This document shows positions 8,673 through 17,384 of a stretch of DNA of 64,000 nt, one piece after another (the first letter of the stretch is position 1; every line of letters begins with the position of its first letter). Under the pieces are notes generated by a model that searched no databases, was not told the origin of the DNA, and worked only from the letters and a program-made list of their open reading frames with translations. The position numbers and the translations under genes were made by a program. The DNA is from Microthrixaceae bacterium (lineage in GTDB: Bacteria; Actinomycetota; Acidimicrobiia; Acidimicrobiales; DATDAH01): contig JACJWK010000009.1 in assembly GCA_020637195.1 (NCBI GenBank), forward strand, positions 1 to 64,000, in the 5' to 3' direction.

Positions 8673-8701
8673 ACGGTCGCACGATACCGGCGATCCGTCA
8701 A
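8673..8701 (-). promoter_or_regulatory. leuA leader promoter, shared spacer box with ilvB
   Basis: TTGACG (8701-8696), a 17-bp spacer GATCGCCGGTATCGTGC, then GACCGT (8678-8673). The ilvB leader has TTGTCA, a 17-bp spacer identical at all but two positions, then CATCCT. TATCGT inside the spacer is an alternative -10. The shared spacer suggests common control or a common operator. Confidence 0.6.
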
Positions 8702-8732
8702 CCCCCGGCCACCCGGCGGGTAGTTTCGAGCC

Positions 8733-9335
8733 GTGGCCCGATTCCTGCGCGTCCTGCTCAAGCTGACGATCCTCGGTGCGGTCCTCGCCGTCGTGGTGAA
8801 GGTGCTCCAGAGCCGCAGTCACCCGTCGCCGGTCGTCGACCGCAACGCCTACAACTCCTGGGAGCCGTTGACCGACACCACCCCGGTCGCGCCGGCGGAC
8901 GCCGACGGCGCCGAGGAGCGGGCGGCGGCGAAGCAGGCCGCGCTCGACGACGCGGAGGCGGCGAAGGCGGACGCGCTCGCACAGGCCGAGGCGGCGAGGC
9001 AGGCGGCGGTCGAGCAGGCCGAGGCGGCGGCGGCGCAGGCCGACGCGAAGGCCGGGCCGGCGCCCGCCGAGACGTCCGAGACCGACGATGCCCCCGCGCA
9101 GAAGGCCACCACCGCCAAGAAGGCCCCGGCCAAGAAGGCCCCGGCCAAGAAGGCCCCGGCCAAGAAGGCGCCAGCCAAGAAGGCGCCAGCCAAGAAGGCG
9201 CCAGCCAAGAAGGCGCCAGCCAAGAAGAGCGGCGCCCAGAAGGCGCCGACGAAGAAGAAGACCCCAGCCGAGAAGGCGACCGCCGACGAGAAGGCCGCCG
9301 ACGACGCGACCCCCGGCCCGGCCGCCGACGACTGA
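8733..9335 (+). CDS. single-span membrane protein with alanine-rich coiled coil and AAKK repeat tail
   Basis: A 200-residue hypothetical protein. A transmembrane helix lies at about residues 5-24 ([20 protein letters not shown]). A short linker leads to an Ala/Glu-rich segment at about 65-110 predicted as coiled coil. The tail carries about eight KKAPA units encoded by near-identical 15-bp repeats (about 9117-9230), then an acidic, disordered end. The Lys/Ala/Pro tail resembles histone H1-like actinobacterial tails and may bind DNA, RNA or acidic polymers; that is inference. The GTG start has TAGTTT 6 nt upstream (8721-8726), divergent from the leuA leader promoter. No catalytic motif is visible. 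Confidence 0.65.
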   Translation: MARFLRVLLKLTILGAVLAVVVKVLQSRSHPSPVVDRNAYNSWEPLTDTTPVAPADADGAEERAAAKQAALDDAEAAKADALAQAEAARQAAVEQAEAAAAQADAKAGPAPAETSETDDAPAQKATTAKKAPAKKAPAKKAPAKKAPAKKAPAKKAPAKKAPAKKSGAQKAPTKKKTPAEKATADEKAADDATPGPAADD

Positions 9336-9386
9336 CGAGCCCACCGGCACCGGTGAGTCCGGTGGTCGGCAGCCGTCTCCCCCTCC

Positions 9387-9959
9387 ATGAGTGAGAGCGC
9401 GCGACGTTTCGAGACGGTGGCCGCCGGGTTCACCGCCCGGGTGGAGGCGGTCGCTCCTGACGCGTGGGGGCGCCCCGCGCCGTGTGAGGGGTGGACGGCC
9501 CGCGACGTCGTCCGCCACCTCGTCACCTGGCTTCCCGGCCCCGGCTTCCTCCTCGGCGCCTTCGACGTCGACACGGGGCCCCTCCCCTCCGTGGACGACG
9601 ACCCCGCCGGCGCCTGGTCGGTCGTGCGCGACGCGATCCAGCGCTCGCTCGACGATCCGGCCATCGCCGAGCGCGTCGAGGACTGCGGACCGCCCGGGCA
9701 CTTGTCGCTCGCCGCCGCGGTCGAGATGGCCTGCACTCCCGACGTGCTGGTCCACACCTGGGACCTGGCGCGCGCCGTCGGGCTCGACGAGCGCCTCGAC
9801 CCCGGCGAGGTGCACCGGATGGCCGAGGGCCTGCTCGGCGTCCCGCCCGAGGTCGACCAGGCCATGCGGTCGAGCGGCCACTACGGCCCCCGGGTCGAGG
9901 TCCCGGCCGGCGCCGACGAGCAGACCCGCCTGCTGGCGTTCATGGGCCGCCGCGCCTGA
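9387..9959 (+). CDS. TIGR03086/maleylpyruvate isomerase N-terminal-like (DinB-fold) protein
   Basis: A 190-residue protein of the mycothiol-dependent maleylpyruvate isomerase N-terminal/DinB superfamily, a four-helix bundle that binds a divalent metal through three histidines. [10 protein letters not shown] starts the first helix. [17 protein letters not shown] gives the first metal His. A second His lies in [17 protein letters not shown], and the C-terminal LLAFMGR is family typical. Substrate unknown; mycothiol-dependent transfer or isomerisation is only a family-level guess. It lies 51 bp after the repeat-tail protein on the same strand and may be co-transcribed. Confidence 0.75.
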   Translation: MSESARRFETVAAGFTARVEAVAPDAWGRPAPCEGWTARDVVRHLVTWLPGPGFLLGAFDVDTGPLPSVDDDPAGAWSVVRDAIQRSLDDPAIAERVEDCGPPGHLSLAAAVEMACTPDVLVHTWDLARAVGLDERLDPGEVHRMAEGLLGVPPEVDQAMRSSGHYGPRVEVPAGADEQTRLLAFMGRRA

Positions 9960-9969
9960 GCGACGCCGG

Positions 9970-10356
9970 TCAGGCGCCGGCGTCGAGGCGGGCGACCAGG
10001 GTCTTCGGCGCCACCTGGCGATAGGCATCCGCGCAGATCCCGGCCACCTCGGACCAGTCCGGCTGGCGGTCGAGGCGGACGCCGAGCCAGCCGCGGTGGC
10101 CGACGTAGGGCGGGACGAAGAAGCGGTCGGGCTCCTCGTCGACCATCTCGGCCTGGGCGCCGGGCGCGGCCGCCACCCACAGGGCGAGGCGTCCGTCGCC
10201 GTGGTGGTCGTCGTGGAACATCACGAAGCTCCTCTTGCCCCGCACGAAGAAGGTGGGAGCCCCGTGGCTGGGCCGCTCCTGCACCTCAGGGAGGCCGAGG
10301 CACGCCGCCCGCACCTCGGTGAGGGCCCGGGCCACGACGTCGGCAGGGAAGGCCAT
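9970..10356 (-). CDS. MmcQ/YjbR family protein
   Basis: A 128-residue member of the MmcQ/YjbR family, a small CyaY-like fold annotated as DNA-binding in some entries. Visible features are [17 protein letters not shown], the LALWVAA strand and the C-terminal [12 protein letters not shown] motif, in the order seen throughout the family and at full length. The ATG is preceded by TAGGAC 6 nt upstream, a leaderless-type promoter. It converges with the DinB-fold gene, with only 10 bp between stop codons. Function in the cell is unknown. Confidence 0.75.
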   Translation of the reverse strand: MAFPADVVARALTEVRAACLGLPEVQERPSHGAPTFFVRGKRSFVMFHDDHHGDGRLALWVAAAPGAQAEMVDEEPDRFFVPPYVGHRGWLGVRLDRQPDWSEVAGICADAYRQVAPKTLVARLDAGA

Positions 10357-10453
10357 GCCCCCGTCCTAGCCGCTCGAAGGGTGGTCGTGCGGGCCCGGCG
10401 CACCGGAATCGGCCGCCCCACCGAGTGTCACACCCCCGTGGTACGACAACCGC

Positions 10454-11929
10454 ATGGACGGGCACGGGGGCACGGCGGCCGCGGTGGCGGGCACGGGCGC
10501 CGACCGGGCCGTGGGCGCGCTGTTGGGGCTGGCCTGCGGCGACGCCGTCGGCACCACCCTCGAGTTCGCCCGGCCGGGCACGTTCGCCCCCATCGACGAC
10601 ATGGTCGGCGGTGGGCCCTTCGGCCTGGCGCCCGGTCAGTGGACCGACGACACGTCGATGGCCCTGTGCCTGGCCGAGTCGCTGGTCGACACCGGTGGGA
10701 TGGACCTCGACGACCAGTTGCGCCGCTACCTGCACTGGTACGACCACGGCCACCTCTCCGCCACGGGTCGCTGCGTCGACATCGGCAACGCCACCCGCGC
10801 GGCGCTCGAGCGCTACCGCCGCACCGGCGAGGCGGTACCCGCCACCGTCGACGACGACGCGGCCGCCAACGGCTCGCTGATGCGGCTGGCGCCGGTGCCC
10901 GTGCGCTGGCACGCCGACCCCGGCGAGGCCGCTGCGCGCTCGGCCGCCGCGAGCCGCCCCACCCACCCCGCTCCTCGCCCGGTCGACGCCTGTCGCCTGC
11001 TCGGCGCGATGGTCGCCGGCCTCGTGGGCGGCGCGTCGTTCGACGAGGTCACCGCCGACGGGTTCTGGCGGTGGGGTGCGCTGCACCCCGAGGTGGCCGC
11101 GCTCGCCGCCGGGGGATGGCGGGGCACAGAGCCGCCCGAGGTCCAGGGCACCGGCTACCGCATCGACGCCCTCGAGGCCGCCCTGTGGGCGGTGGGCGGC
11201 GCCGACGACTTCGCCGCCGCGGTGCTGCGGGCCGCCAACCTGGGCGACGACGCCGACACCACCGCGGCCATCGCCGGCCAGCTCGCCGGCGCCCGCTGGG
11301 GGGCGTCGGGGATCCCCACCCGCTGGCGGGCCACGGTCACCGCGGGCGAGCGCATCACGTCGCTCGCCCAGCGTCTCTACCAGGCCGGCGGCGGCCACCT
11401 CGCCGAGCCACCGTGGCCCCACGACGGGCTCGTCCACGGCTGGTGGGTGGAGCCGGGGCGGGTCCTCGCCGGCGAGTACCCGGGCAGCCCCGATCCGGTC
11501 AAGGCCCGGCACAAGCTCGACGTGCTGATCGACGCGGGCATGCGCACCTTCGTGGACCTCACCACCGAGGCCGACGGCCTGGCCCCGTACGCCCCGCTCG
11601 TCGAGGAGCTCGCGGCGACGCGGGGCCTCGACCTGCGCCGGGTGCGCTTCCCCATCCCCGACCTCGACGTGGTCGCCGACGCCGACTACGACGTGGCCAC
11701 GAGGCTCGTCGACGAGGGGCGGGACCGGGGCGGCGTGTACGTCCACTGCTGGGGCGGGATCGGCCGCACCGGCACGGTCATCGGCTGCCGGCTCGTCGAC
11801 GAGGGCCTGACCTACGACGAGGTCACGGCCCGCCTCGACCGGCTGCGGGCCCCCACCCGCAAGGCGGCCCGCCGGGCGCCCGAGACCGTCGGGCAGCACG
11901 ACCTGCTCCGCCGCCGAGCCCGCGCCTGA
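10454..11929 (+). CDS. ADP-ribosylglycohydrolase fused to a protein tyrosine/dual-specificity phosphatase domain
   Basis: A 491-residue fusion. Residues about 15-330 are an ADP-ribosyl hydrolase (ARH/DraG) domain, which removes ADP-ribose from proteins. It shows the metal-binding WTDDTSMA at 63-70, the ANGSLMRLAP region and the second acidic cluster NLGDDADTTAAIAG. Residues about 345-491 form a phosphatase domain with the CX5R loop HCWGGIGRTG (His431, Cys432, Arg438). All key residues of both halves are present. It may reverse both ADP-ribosylation and phosphorylation, or dephosphorylate an ADP-ribose-derived product. The ATG has TACGAC 6 nt upstream. The DUF1905 gene follows after 17 bp, probably in the same transcript. 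Confidence 0.85.
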   Translation: MDGHGGTAAAVAGTGADRAVGALLGLACGDAVGTTLEFARPGTFAPIDDMVGGGPFGLAPGQWTDDTSMALCLAESLVDTGGMDLDDQLRRYLHWYDHGHLSATGRCVDIGNATRAALERYRRTGEAVPATVDDDAAANGSLMRLAPVPVRWHADPGEAAARSAAASRPTHPAPRPVDACRLLGAMVAGLVGGASFDEVTADGFWRWGALHPEVAALAAGGWRGTEPPEVQGTGYRIDALEAALWAVGGADDFAAAVLRAANLGDDADTTAAIAGQLAGARWGASGIPTRWRATVTAGERITSLAQRLYQAGGGHLAEPPWPHDGLVHGWWVEPGRVLAGEYPGSPDPVKARHKLDVLIDAGMRTFVDLTTEADGLAPYAPLVEELAATRGLDLRRVRFPIPDLDVVADADYDVATRLVDEGRDRGGVYVHCWGGIGRTGTVIGCRLVDEGLTYDEVTARLDRLRAPTRKAARRAPETVGQHDLLRRRARA

Positions 11930-11946
11930 GCCACCGGGAGCCGGCC

Positions 11947-12240
11947 GTGCACTTCGAGTTCACCGCCCCCCTGTGGCGGTACCACGGCGAGACCGCCGCC
12001 TGGTTCTTCGTCACCCTCCCCGACGACGTCGCCGACGACATCGACGACCGCTTCGCCGGGGACGACCGCCCCGGGTTCGGCTCGGTGCCGGTCCGCGTGC
12101 AGGTCGGCGCCACCCGGTGGCGGACCTCCGTGTTCCCCTCGAAGGAGCACCGGTCGTTCGTGCTGCCCGTGAAGAAGGCGGTCCGGGTGGCCGAGGGCCT
12201 CGAGGAGGGCGAACCCGTCGCCGTGGTGCTCGAGGTGTGA
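11947..12240 (+). CDS. DUF1905 domain protein
   Basis: A 97-residue protein matching the DUF1905 family, a small beta-barrel of unknown function. It begins HFEFTAPLWRYHGETAAW and contains the conserved VRVQVGATRWRTSVFPSKE and a C-terminal VKKAVRVAEGLEEGE helix. GTG is chosen as start because GGGAG lies 7 nt upstream. The gap from the ARH/phosphatase gene is only 17 bp, suggesting co-transcription. The 3' end of the gene (encoding VLEV and stop) seems to have seeded the short tandem repeats that follow. Confidence 0.75.
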   Translation: MHFEFTAPLWRYHGETAAWFFVTLPDDVADDIDDRFAGDDRPGFGSVPVRVQVGATRWRTSVFPSKEHRSFVLPVKKAVRVAEGLEEGEPVAVVLEV

Positions 12241-12345
12241 GGGCCTCGACGGGGTGAGGGCGCTCGAGGTGTGAGGCCGCTCGACGGGGTGAGGGCGCTC
12301 GAGTTGTGAGGGTGCGGGTGAGGGCGCTCGAGCGGTGAGGGCGGC
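12237..12345. repeat. 17-bp slippage repeats GTGAGGGCGCTCGAG
   Basis: Six to seven imperfect copies of GTGAGGGCGCTCGAGNN run from the DUF1905 stop codon to the serA stop codon. The unit resembles the last codons of DUF1905 (GTGCTCGAGGTGTGA), suggesting expansion by slippage. It occupies the space between two convergent genes. Confidence 0.75.
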
Positions 12346-12350
12346 GCCCG

Positions 12351-13925
12351 TCAGGCGCCCGGCCGGTTGACCGCGTTGACCGAGTCGATGCCCGCGGCCG
12401 CCTTCAGGCGTTCGACGACGTCACCGGGCACGGCCGCCCCCGTGGCCAGGACCATCATGGCCGCCGAGCCGTCGGCCGAGCGGCCGAGGTGCATGTCGGC
12501 GATGTTGACCCCCGCCTCGCCGAGGGTCTGGCCCACGAGGCCGATCATGCCGGGCCGGTCGTCGTTGCGGACCACCAGCATGTGGTCGGCCGGCGGGATC
12601 TCGACCGTGTGGCCGTCGACGTTGACGATCCGGGGCTTTCCGTCCACGCCCCCGAGCGTGCCGGCGATGGCGTGGCCCGCCCCGCGGAGGGTGATGAGGT
12701 TGACGAAGTCCTGGGCGGCCGACAGCGACGTCTCGCGCACCTCGACCCCCCGCTCCTCGGCGATCTGCGGGGCGTTGACGTAGGACACGGGCTCCTCGGT
12801 GGACCCGCCGAACAGGCCCTTCAGCACCGAGAGGGTGAGGATGCGGGTGTCGGCCTCGGCCAGCTTGCCCTGGTACTCCACCTCGAGCACGGGGGTGACG
12901 CCTTCGCAGAGCCCCGAGAAGAGCTCGCCCAGCCGCTCGGCGAGGCCGAGGAAGGGTCGGACGGTCTCGGACGCCTCGCCGGCACTGACGTTCACCGCGA
13001 AGGGCACGAACTCGCCGGCGAGGGCCAGCGCCACCTGCTCGGCGATCGTGTCGCCGGCCTTGTCCTGGGCCTCGCGGGTGCTGGCGCCGAGGTGCGGGGT
13101 GACGACCACCTCGTCCAGGCCGAACAGCGGCGACTCGGTGGTCGGCTCGGCCGCGAACACGTCGATGGCGGCGCCGCCGACGTGGCCGCTGCGGATCGCG
13201 GCGGCGAGGGCCGCCTCGTCGACGATGCCCCCGCGGGCGACGTTGATGACCCGCAGGCCGGGCTTGGCCCTGGCCAGCAGCTCCTCGCCGACGAGGCCGA
13301 TGGTCTCGGGCGTCTTGGCCACGTGAAGGGTGAGGAAGTCCGCGACGGCCACCAGCTCGTCCAACTCCATCAGCTCGACGTTCAGCTGGCGAGCGCGGTC
13401 GGGCGACAGGTACGGGTCGTACGCGACGAGGCGCATCCCGAACGCCGACGCACGCTGGGCGACGAGCTTGCCGATGCGGCCCAGTCCGACCACGCCGAGC
13501 ACCTTGTCGCTGAGCTCGATGCCTTCCCAGCGGCTGCGCTCCCACCGGCCCTGGACCAGGGCGGCGTGGGCCTGGGGGATGTTGCGGGCCAGGGCGAGGA
13601 GCAGGGCAACGGTGTGCTCGGCCGCGGAGAGCACGTTGGACTGGGGGGCGTTGACCACCATCACGCCGCGCTTGGTGGCCGTGTCGACGTCGACGTTGTC
13701 GAGCCCCACCCCCGCCCGCCCGACGACCTTGAGGTCCTCGCCCGCGCGGAGCACCTCGGCGGTGACGGTGGTGGCCGAGCGGATGATCAGCGCATCGGCG
13801 CCCCGCACCACGTCGAGCAGGTCCTCGGGGGACGGGCCGAGCACCACGTCGACGTCGTGGCCGAGCCCCCGGAGGCGGTCGAGGCCGGCCTCGGCGATCT
13901 TCTCGGTGACAAGGACACGGGCCAT
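12351..13925 (-). CDS. serA: D-3-phosphoglycerate dehydrogenase
   Basis: First enzyme of serine synthesis, oxidising 3-phosphoglycerate to phosphohydroxypyruvate with NAD. At 524 residues it is the long type found in actinobacteria: substrate domain, Rossmann domain with VVGLGRIGKLVA near 145-155, the catalytic stretch RVINVARGGIVDE and HLGAS, an intervening domain, and a C-terminal ACT domain (DDRPGMIGLVGQTLGEAGVN) that usually binds serine. The ATG has CAGGAT 6 nt upstream, so a leaderless transcript is likely. serC lies 5 kb away on the other strand; the middle enzyme serB is not in the window. In M. tuberculosis serA1 also sits near ilvC. Confidence 0.95.
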   Translation of the reverse strand: MARVLVTEKIAEAGLDRLRGLGHDVDVVLGPSPEDLLDVVRGADALIIRSATTVTAEVLRAGEDLKVVGRAGVGLDNVDVDTATKRGVMVVNAPQSNVLSAAEHTVALLLALARNIPQAHAALVQGRWERSRWEGIELSDKVLGVVGLGRIGKLVAQRASAFGMRLVAYDPYLSPDRARQLNVELMELDELVAVADFLTLHVAKTPETIGLVGEELLARAKPGLRVINVARGGIVDEAALAAAIRSGHVGGAAIDVFAAEPTTESPLFGLDEVVVTPHLGASTREAQDKAGDTIAEQVALALAGEFVPFAVNVSAGEASETVRPFLGLAERLGELFSGLCEGVTPVLEVEYQGKLAEADTRILTLSVLKGLFGGSTEEPVSYVNAPQIAEERGVEVRETSLSAAQDFVNLITLRGAGHAIAGTLGGVDGKPRIVNVDGHTVEIPPADHMLVVRNDDRPGMIGLVGQTLGEAGVNIADMHLGRSADGSAAMMVLATGAAVPGDVVERLKAAAGIDSVNAVNRPGA

Positions 13926-14087
13926 GGGGCAATCCTGACCGTTGCCGCCGCCGGGCCGCCAACCCGTTCCGGGCGGGGGCCGGCACTAACGTTCGCGGCG
14001 ATGGAGCGGGGGCCGGTAGGAGACACCGGGAGGCCGGCACGGCCGGCGCGCGAGGCGGTGACGGGATGACGGAGGGGTGACGGCGGG

Positions 14088-15083
14088 GTGACGACGGTCG
14101 ACGTCCTCGTCGTGGGGGCCGGGCTGAGCGGGCTCACCGCGGCCCGGCGGCTGGCGGACGACGGCCTCGACGTGCTCGTCCTCGAACGCGACCGGTGGGT
14201 GGGGGGCCGGCTCGGCACCCGCCTCGTCGGCCGGGCGCTCGTCGACCACGGCGCCCAGTTCTTCACCACCCGCAACCGGCACTTCGCCGACTGGGTCGAC
14301 ACCCTGCTGGCCGACGACCTCGTGGTCGAGTGGTCCCGGGGCTTCGGCGGCAACGACGGCTACCCCCGGTTCGTCGCCCGGGGTGGCATGGGCGAGCTGG
14401 GCCGCATCCTCGCCCGGGACCTGCCCGTCCGCCTCGACGCCGCGGTGCGGGCGGTGATCGCCGGCGCCGAACGGTGGCAGGTGGTGGTCGAGGGCCAGGA
14501 CGACACCGTCGAGGCCGCCGCCGTCGTGCTCACCGCGCCGGTCCCCCAGAGCCTGCGCATCCTCGAGGCGGGCGGGGTCGAGCTCGGCCACGACGAGGCC
14601 GAGGGGCTGCCCCGCATCTCGTACGACCCGACCCTGGCCCTCGTCGCCGTGCTGGATCGTTCGCCCGCTCTGCCCCATCCCGGCGCCGTGCAGCGCGACG
14701 TCGGCCCCTTCAGCTTCGTCGCCGACAACGAGGCCAAGGGCCTCTCCGAGGTCCCGGCGCTGACGCTGCACGCCAGCGCCGCCACGTCCGCGGCCCTCTG
14801 GAACGAGTCCGACTCGAAGGCCATCGCCAGCCTGCTGGACGGCGCCGAGGAGTTCGTGGGCGGGCGCGAGGTGCTCGAGGCCCACCTCACCCGCTGGGAG
14901 TTCGCCACCCCACGCTCGGTGTGGACCAACCGCAGCTGCACCGTCGCCGAGCGACCCGGTCCCCTGGTCCTCGCCGGCGACGCCTTCGCCGGGCCCCGGG
15001 TGGAGGGCGCCTGGCTGTCGGGCGACTCCGCGGCGACGAACGTGCGCCGGCGGCTCGGCGACGACCCCGTCACCGGCGCCTGA
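14088..15083 (+). CDS. renalase-like FAD/NAD(P)-dependent oxidoreductase
   Basis: A 331-residue flavoprotein with GAGLSGL at residues 10-16, the acidic [10 protein letters not shown] motif and [15 protein letters not shown], which is characteristic of bacterial renalase-like enzymes. These oxidise abnormal dihydronicotinamide isomers. The C-terminal [20 protein letters not shown] is the FAD-binding end. Several GTG/ATG codons in a repeated GGGGTGACGG context precede the gene; the GTG at 14088 gives the shortest family-like N-terminus [10 protein letters not shown]. It is divergent from serA with 162 bp between. A generic NAD(P)/FAD oxidoreductase is the alternative name. The 183 bp after it show no gene. 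Confidence 0.8.
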   Translation: MTTVDVLVVGAGLSGLTAARRLADDGLDVLVLERDRWVGGRLGTRLVGRALVDHGAQFFTTRNRHFADWVDTLLADDLVVEWSRGFGGNDGYPRFVARGGMGELGRILARDLPVRLDAAVRAVIAGAERWQVVVEGQDDTVEAAAVVLTAPVPQSLRILEAGGVELGHDEAEGLPRISYDPTLALVAVLDRSPALPHPGAVQRDVGPFSFVADNEAKGLSEVPALTLHASAATSAALWNESDSKAIASLLDGAEEFVGGREVLEAHLTRWEFATPRSVWTNRSCTVAERPGPLVLAGDAFAGPRVEGAWLSGDSAATNVRRRLGDDPVTGA

Positions 15084-15266
15084 CCTGGCCGGGCGCCCCA
15101 CCGCCCGGTCCCCTCGGTCGCCCGGGCATCCCACGCGCGGGCCGCCCACTCCGCCGAACGCCGCACCCGCCGGGTGCCGGACCACGCCGAGGAGCTGATC
15201 CACACCGAGGTGCTGGACCACGGTCGGCCCCTCCCTCGACGGTCGCCGCCGGGGCCGCGGCGCGGC

Positions 15267-17192
15267 TCAGGGCAGGTGCCGGACCTCGACCGGCTCGAGG
15301 TCGTCGGCCGGCGTGAAGCCGAAGACCTGCGCGTAGAACGACAGCTCGGCCTCCAGTGCCCGCACGATGTTCTCGGCCTTGCGGAACCCGTGCTGCTCGC
15401 CCTCGAAGAGCACGTACGCGTGGGGTAGGCCCTTGGCGTCGAGGGCGGCGACCATCAGCTCGGCCTGGTTCGGCGGCACCACCTCGTCCTCGCTGCCCTG
15501 CAGGACGATCATGGGGCTCGACAGCCGGTCGGTGTGCTCGATGGGCGAGCGCTCGCGGTAGACCGCCTCGGCCTCGGGCCAGGGGCCGACGAGGCCGTCG
15601 AGGTAGCGGGACTCGAACTTGTGGGTGTCGCGGGCCAGCGCCCCCAGGTCGGCCACGCCGTAGTGGCTGGCGCCGGCGGCGAAGACGTCGGTGGTGGTGA
15701 GGGCCTGGAGGGTGGTGTACCCGCCGGCGCTGCCCCCGCGGATGCAGAGTCGGTCGGGATCGACGTCGCCCCGGTCGGCCAGGAACCGCGCCGCGGCGAC
15801 GCAGTCCGCCACGTCGACGATGCCCCACGCGCCCTTCAGCCGGTCGCGGTACTCGCGGCCGTAGCCCGTGCTGCCCCCGTAGTCGACGTCCACGACGGCG
15901 AAGCCCCGGCTGGTCCAGAACTGGGTGCCCAGGCTCAGCATCGGGCGGGCGGCGGCGGTGGGCCCGCCGTGGCTGAGCACCAGCAGCGGCGGCTTCTCCC
16001 CCGCCGGCGCCTCCGCCTCGGGGTTGGTCGGTGGGTAGTACAGCGCGTGGGCGGTGCGGACCTCGCCGTCGGGGCCGGGCTCGGTCGGGAACTCGATCGC
16101 CTCGGGGACCGACAGCCACGCCGGGTCGAGCCCGAGGTCGCGCGGCGCCCTGATGAGCTCGTGCCCGCCCGTCGCCGGGTCGAACCGAACGATGGCCGAC
16201 TCCTGCGTCGGCGAGGCGCCGACGAACAGGATGTGGCGCCCGTCCGAGACGACGCTGTCGATGCTGGTGAAGGGCACGTCGTACCCCAGCAGCTCGTCCC
16301 GGCCGTTTCGCCGGCAGGCGGCGACGACGGTGCCGTCGTCGAGGAAGGCGTAGCGGGACATCCCGAACACCCACGGCGGCGTCCCGATCTCGCCCTCCAC
16401 GGCGATGACGGGATCTGTCGAACCCGCGCGGTAGAGGTTCCACCACCCGGTTCGATCGGAGACGAAGTGCAGCCCACCGTCCGGGGACCATGCGGGTTGC
16501 ACGACCGACTCGGACGATCCGCGCCCACCCGCGACCAGGTCGGGCTCGGCCAACCCCTCGGTACCGATCGCCGCCGTCCAGAGGCCGGTCTCGTCCCAGG
16601 GCATGTCGGGGTGGTCCCACTGGATCCACGCCAGCCGTCGGCCGTCGGCGGACAGGCGGGGCGCGGCGACGAAGTCCGGACCGGTCAGCAGGACCTCGGG
16701 GGCGCCGGAGCCGTCGGTGGGGATGCGCACGAGCTCGTTGACCGCCTCGCCGCCGTCGGCGCCGTGGCGCTCGCGGACGCCGACCAGCCACGTGCCGTCC
16801 GGTGCGACGTCCAGGTCGGCGTAGCGGTCGCCCATGGGCGTCGCGGGCTCGGGCGTGATCGCGACCGGCGTCGCCCCCGGGCCGTCGAGGCGGTACAGCC
16901 GCTGGTCACCCCAGTTGGCGAAGAAGCAGACGCCGGCGGCGACCGTCCAGGCGCCGCCGCCGTACTCGTGGACGCGGGTGCGGGCGGCGAAGCCCTCGGG
17001 CAGCACGTCGACGCCCTCCCGCACGAGCTGGACCCGACCGCCCTCCTCGGGCCGACCCTCGCTCCACCACACGGCACCGCCGTCGGCGCGGTCCACCCGC
17101 ACCTCGGACAGCCCGACCGCCGCCGAGATCACGGTCCCGGCCGTGATCGGCGACGCCCACGCCCCGTACGGCGCCACGTCCCGTGCCGTCAC
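15267..17192 (-). CDS. S9 family prolyl oligopeptidase
   Basis: A 641-residue serine peptidase with an N-terminal seven-blade beta-propeller (repeats such as RLAWIQWDHPDMPWDET) and a C-terminal alpha/beta-hydrolase domain. The catalytic triad is visible: Ser488 in GGSAGG, Asp569 in GSEDEVVPP and His601 in GEQHGFRK. It probably trims short peptides in the cytoplasm; no signal peptide is seen. GTG at 17192 (MTARDVAPYGAW) is preferred; an upstream start at 17228 would add a basic, low-complexity stretch. Two tandem palindromes separate it from the aminotransferase gene upstream on the same strand. Dipeptidyl aminopeptidase or acylaminoacyl-peptidase activity cannot be told apart here. Confidence 0.85.
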   Translation of the reverse strand: MTARDVAPYGAWASPITAGTVISAAVGLSEVRVDRADGGAVWWSEGRPEEGGRVQLVREGVDVLPEGFAARTRVHEYGGGAWTVAAGVCFFANWGDQRLYRLDGPGATPVAITPEPATPMGDRYADLDVAPDGTWLVGVRERHGADGGEAVNELVRIPTDGSGAPEVLLTGPDFVAAPRLSADGRRLAWIQWDHPDMPWDETGLWTAAIGTEGLAEPDLVAGGRGSSESVVQPAWSPDGGLHFVSDRTGWWNLYRAGSTDPVIAVEGEIGTPPWVFGMSRYAFLDDGTVVAACRRNGRDELLGYDVPFTSIDSVVSDGRHILFVGASPTQESAIVRFDPATGGHELIRAPRDLGLDPAWLSVPEAIEFPTEPGPDGEVRTAHALYYPPTNPEAEAPAGEKPPLLVLSHGGPTAAARPMLSLGTQFWTSRGFAVVDVDYGGSTGYGREYRDRLKGAWGIVDVADCVAAARFLADRGDVDPDRLCIRGGSAGGYTTLQALTTTDVFAAGASHYGVADLGALARDTHKFESRYLDGLVGPWPEAEAVYRERSPIEHTDRLSSPMIVLQGSEDEVVPPNQAELMVAALDAKGLPHAYVLFEGEQHGFRKAENIVRALEAELSFYAQVFGFTPADDLEPVEVRHLP

Positions 17193-17238
17193 CGGCCGAC
17201 CACCCGCGCGCCGGCGCGCCCGACGCACCCCGCCTCGC

Positions 17239-17350
17239 CTTCTGGGTACTGGATCGGACTCCAGGCAACAACGGGCAGTACCCAGAACGAGAGCCCCGCC
17301 GTTCTGGGTACTGGAACGAGCCCCTGACGACAGCAGGCAGTACCCAGAAC
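17239..17350. repeat. two tandem palindromes, GTTCTGGGTACTG family
   Basis: Two inverted repeats 62 bp apart: TTCTGGGTACTG/CAGTACCCAGAA (17240-17287) and GTTCTGGGTACTG/CAGTACCCAGAAC (17301-17350). Loops are unrelated in sequence. They lie 3' of the aminotransferase gene and 5' of the peptidase gene, both on the - strand, and would terminate the former. Arms match those at 4456-4505, and both end CAGAACG. Confidence 0.65.
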
Positions 17351-17384
17351 GGGGCGCCGCTCGCCGCGGGTGGCGGTCACGGCG

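Noticed and set aside
9117..9230. CRISPR or promoter repeats
   Set aside because: The 15-bp repeats keep the reading frame and encode KKAPA units; they belong to the gene.
15084..15266. Short ORFs between the renalase-like and peptidase genes
   Set aside because: No start signal, motif or coding periodicity; likely convergent spacer.
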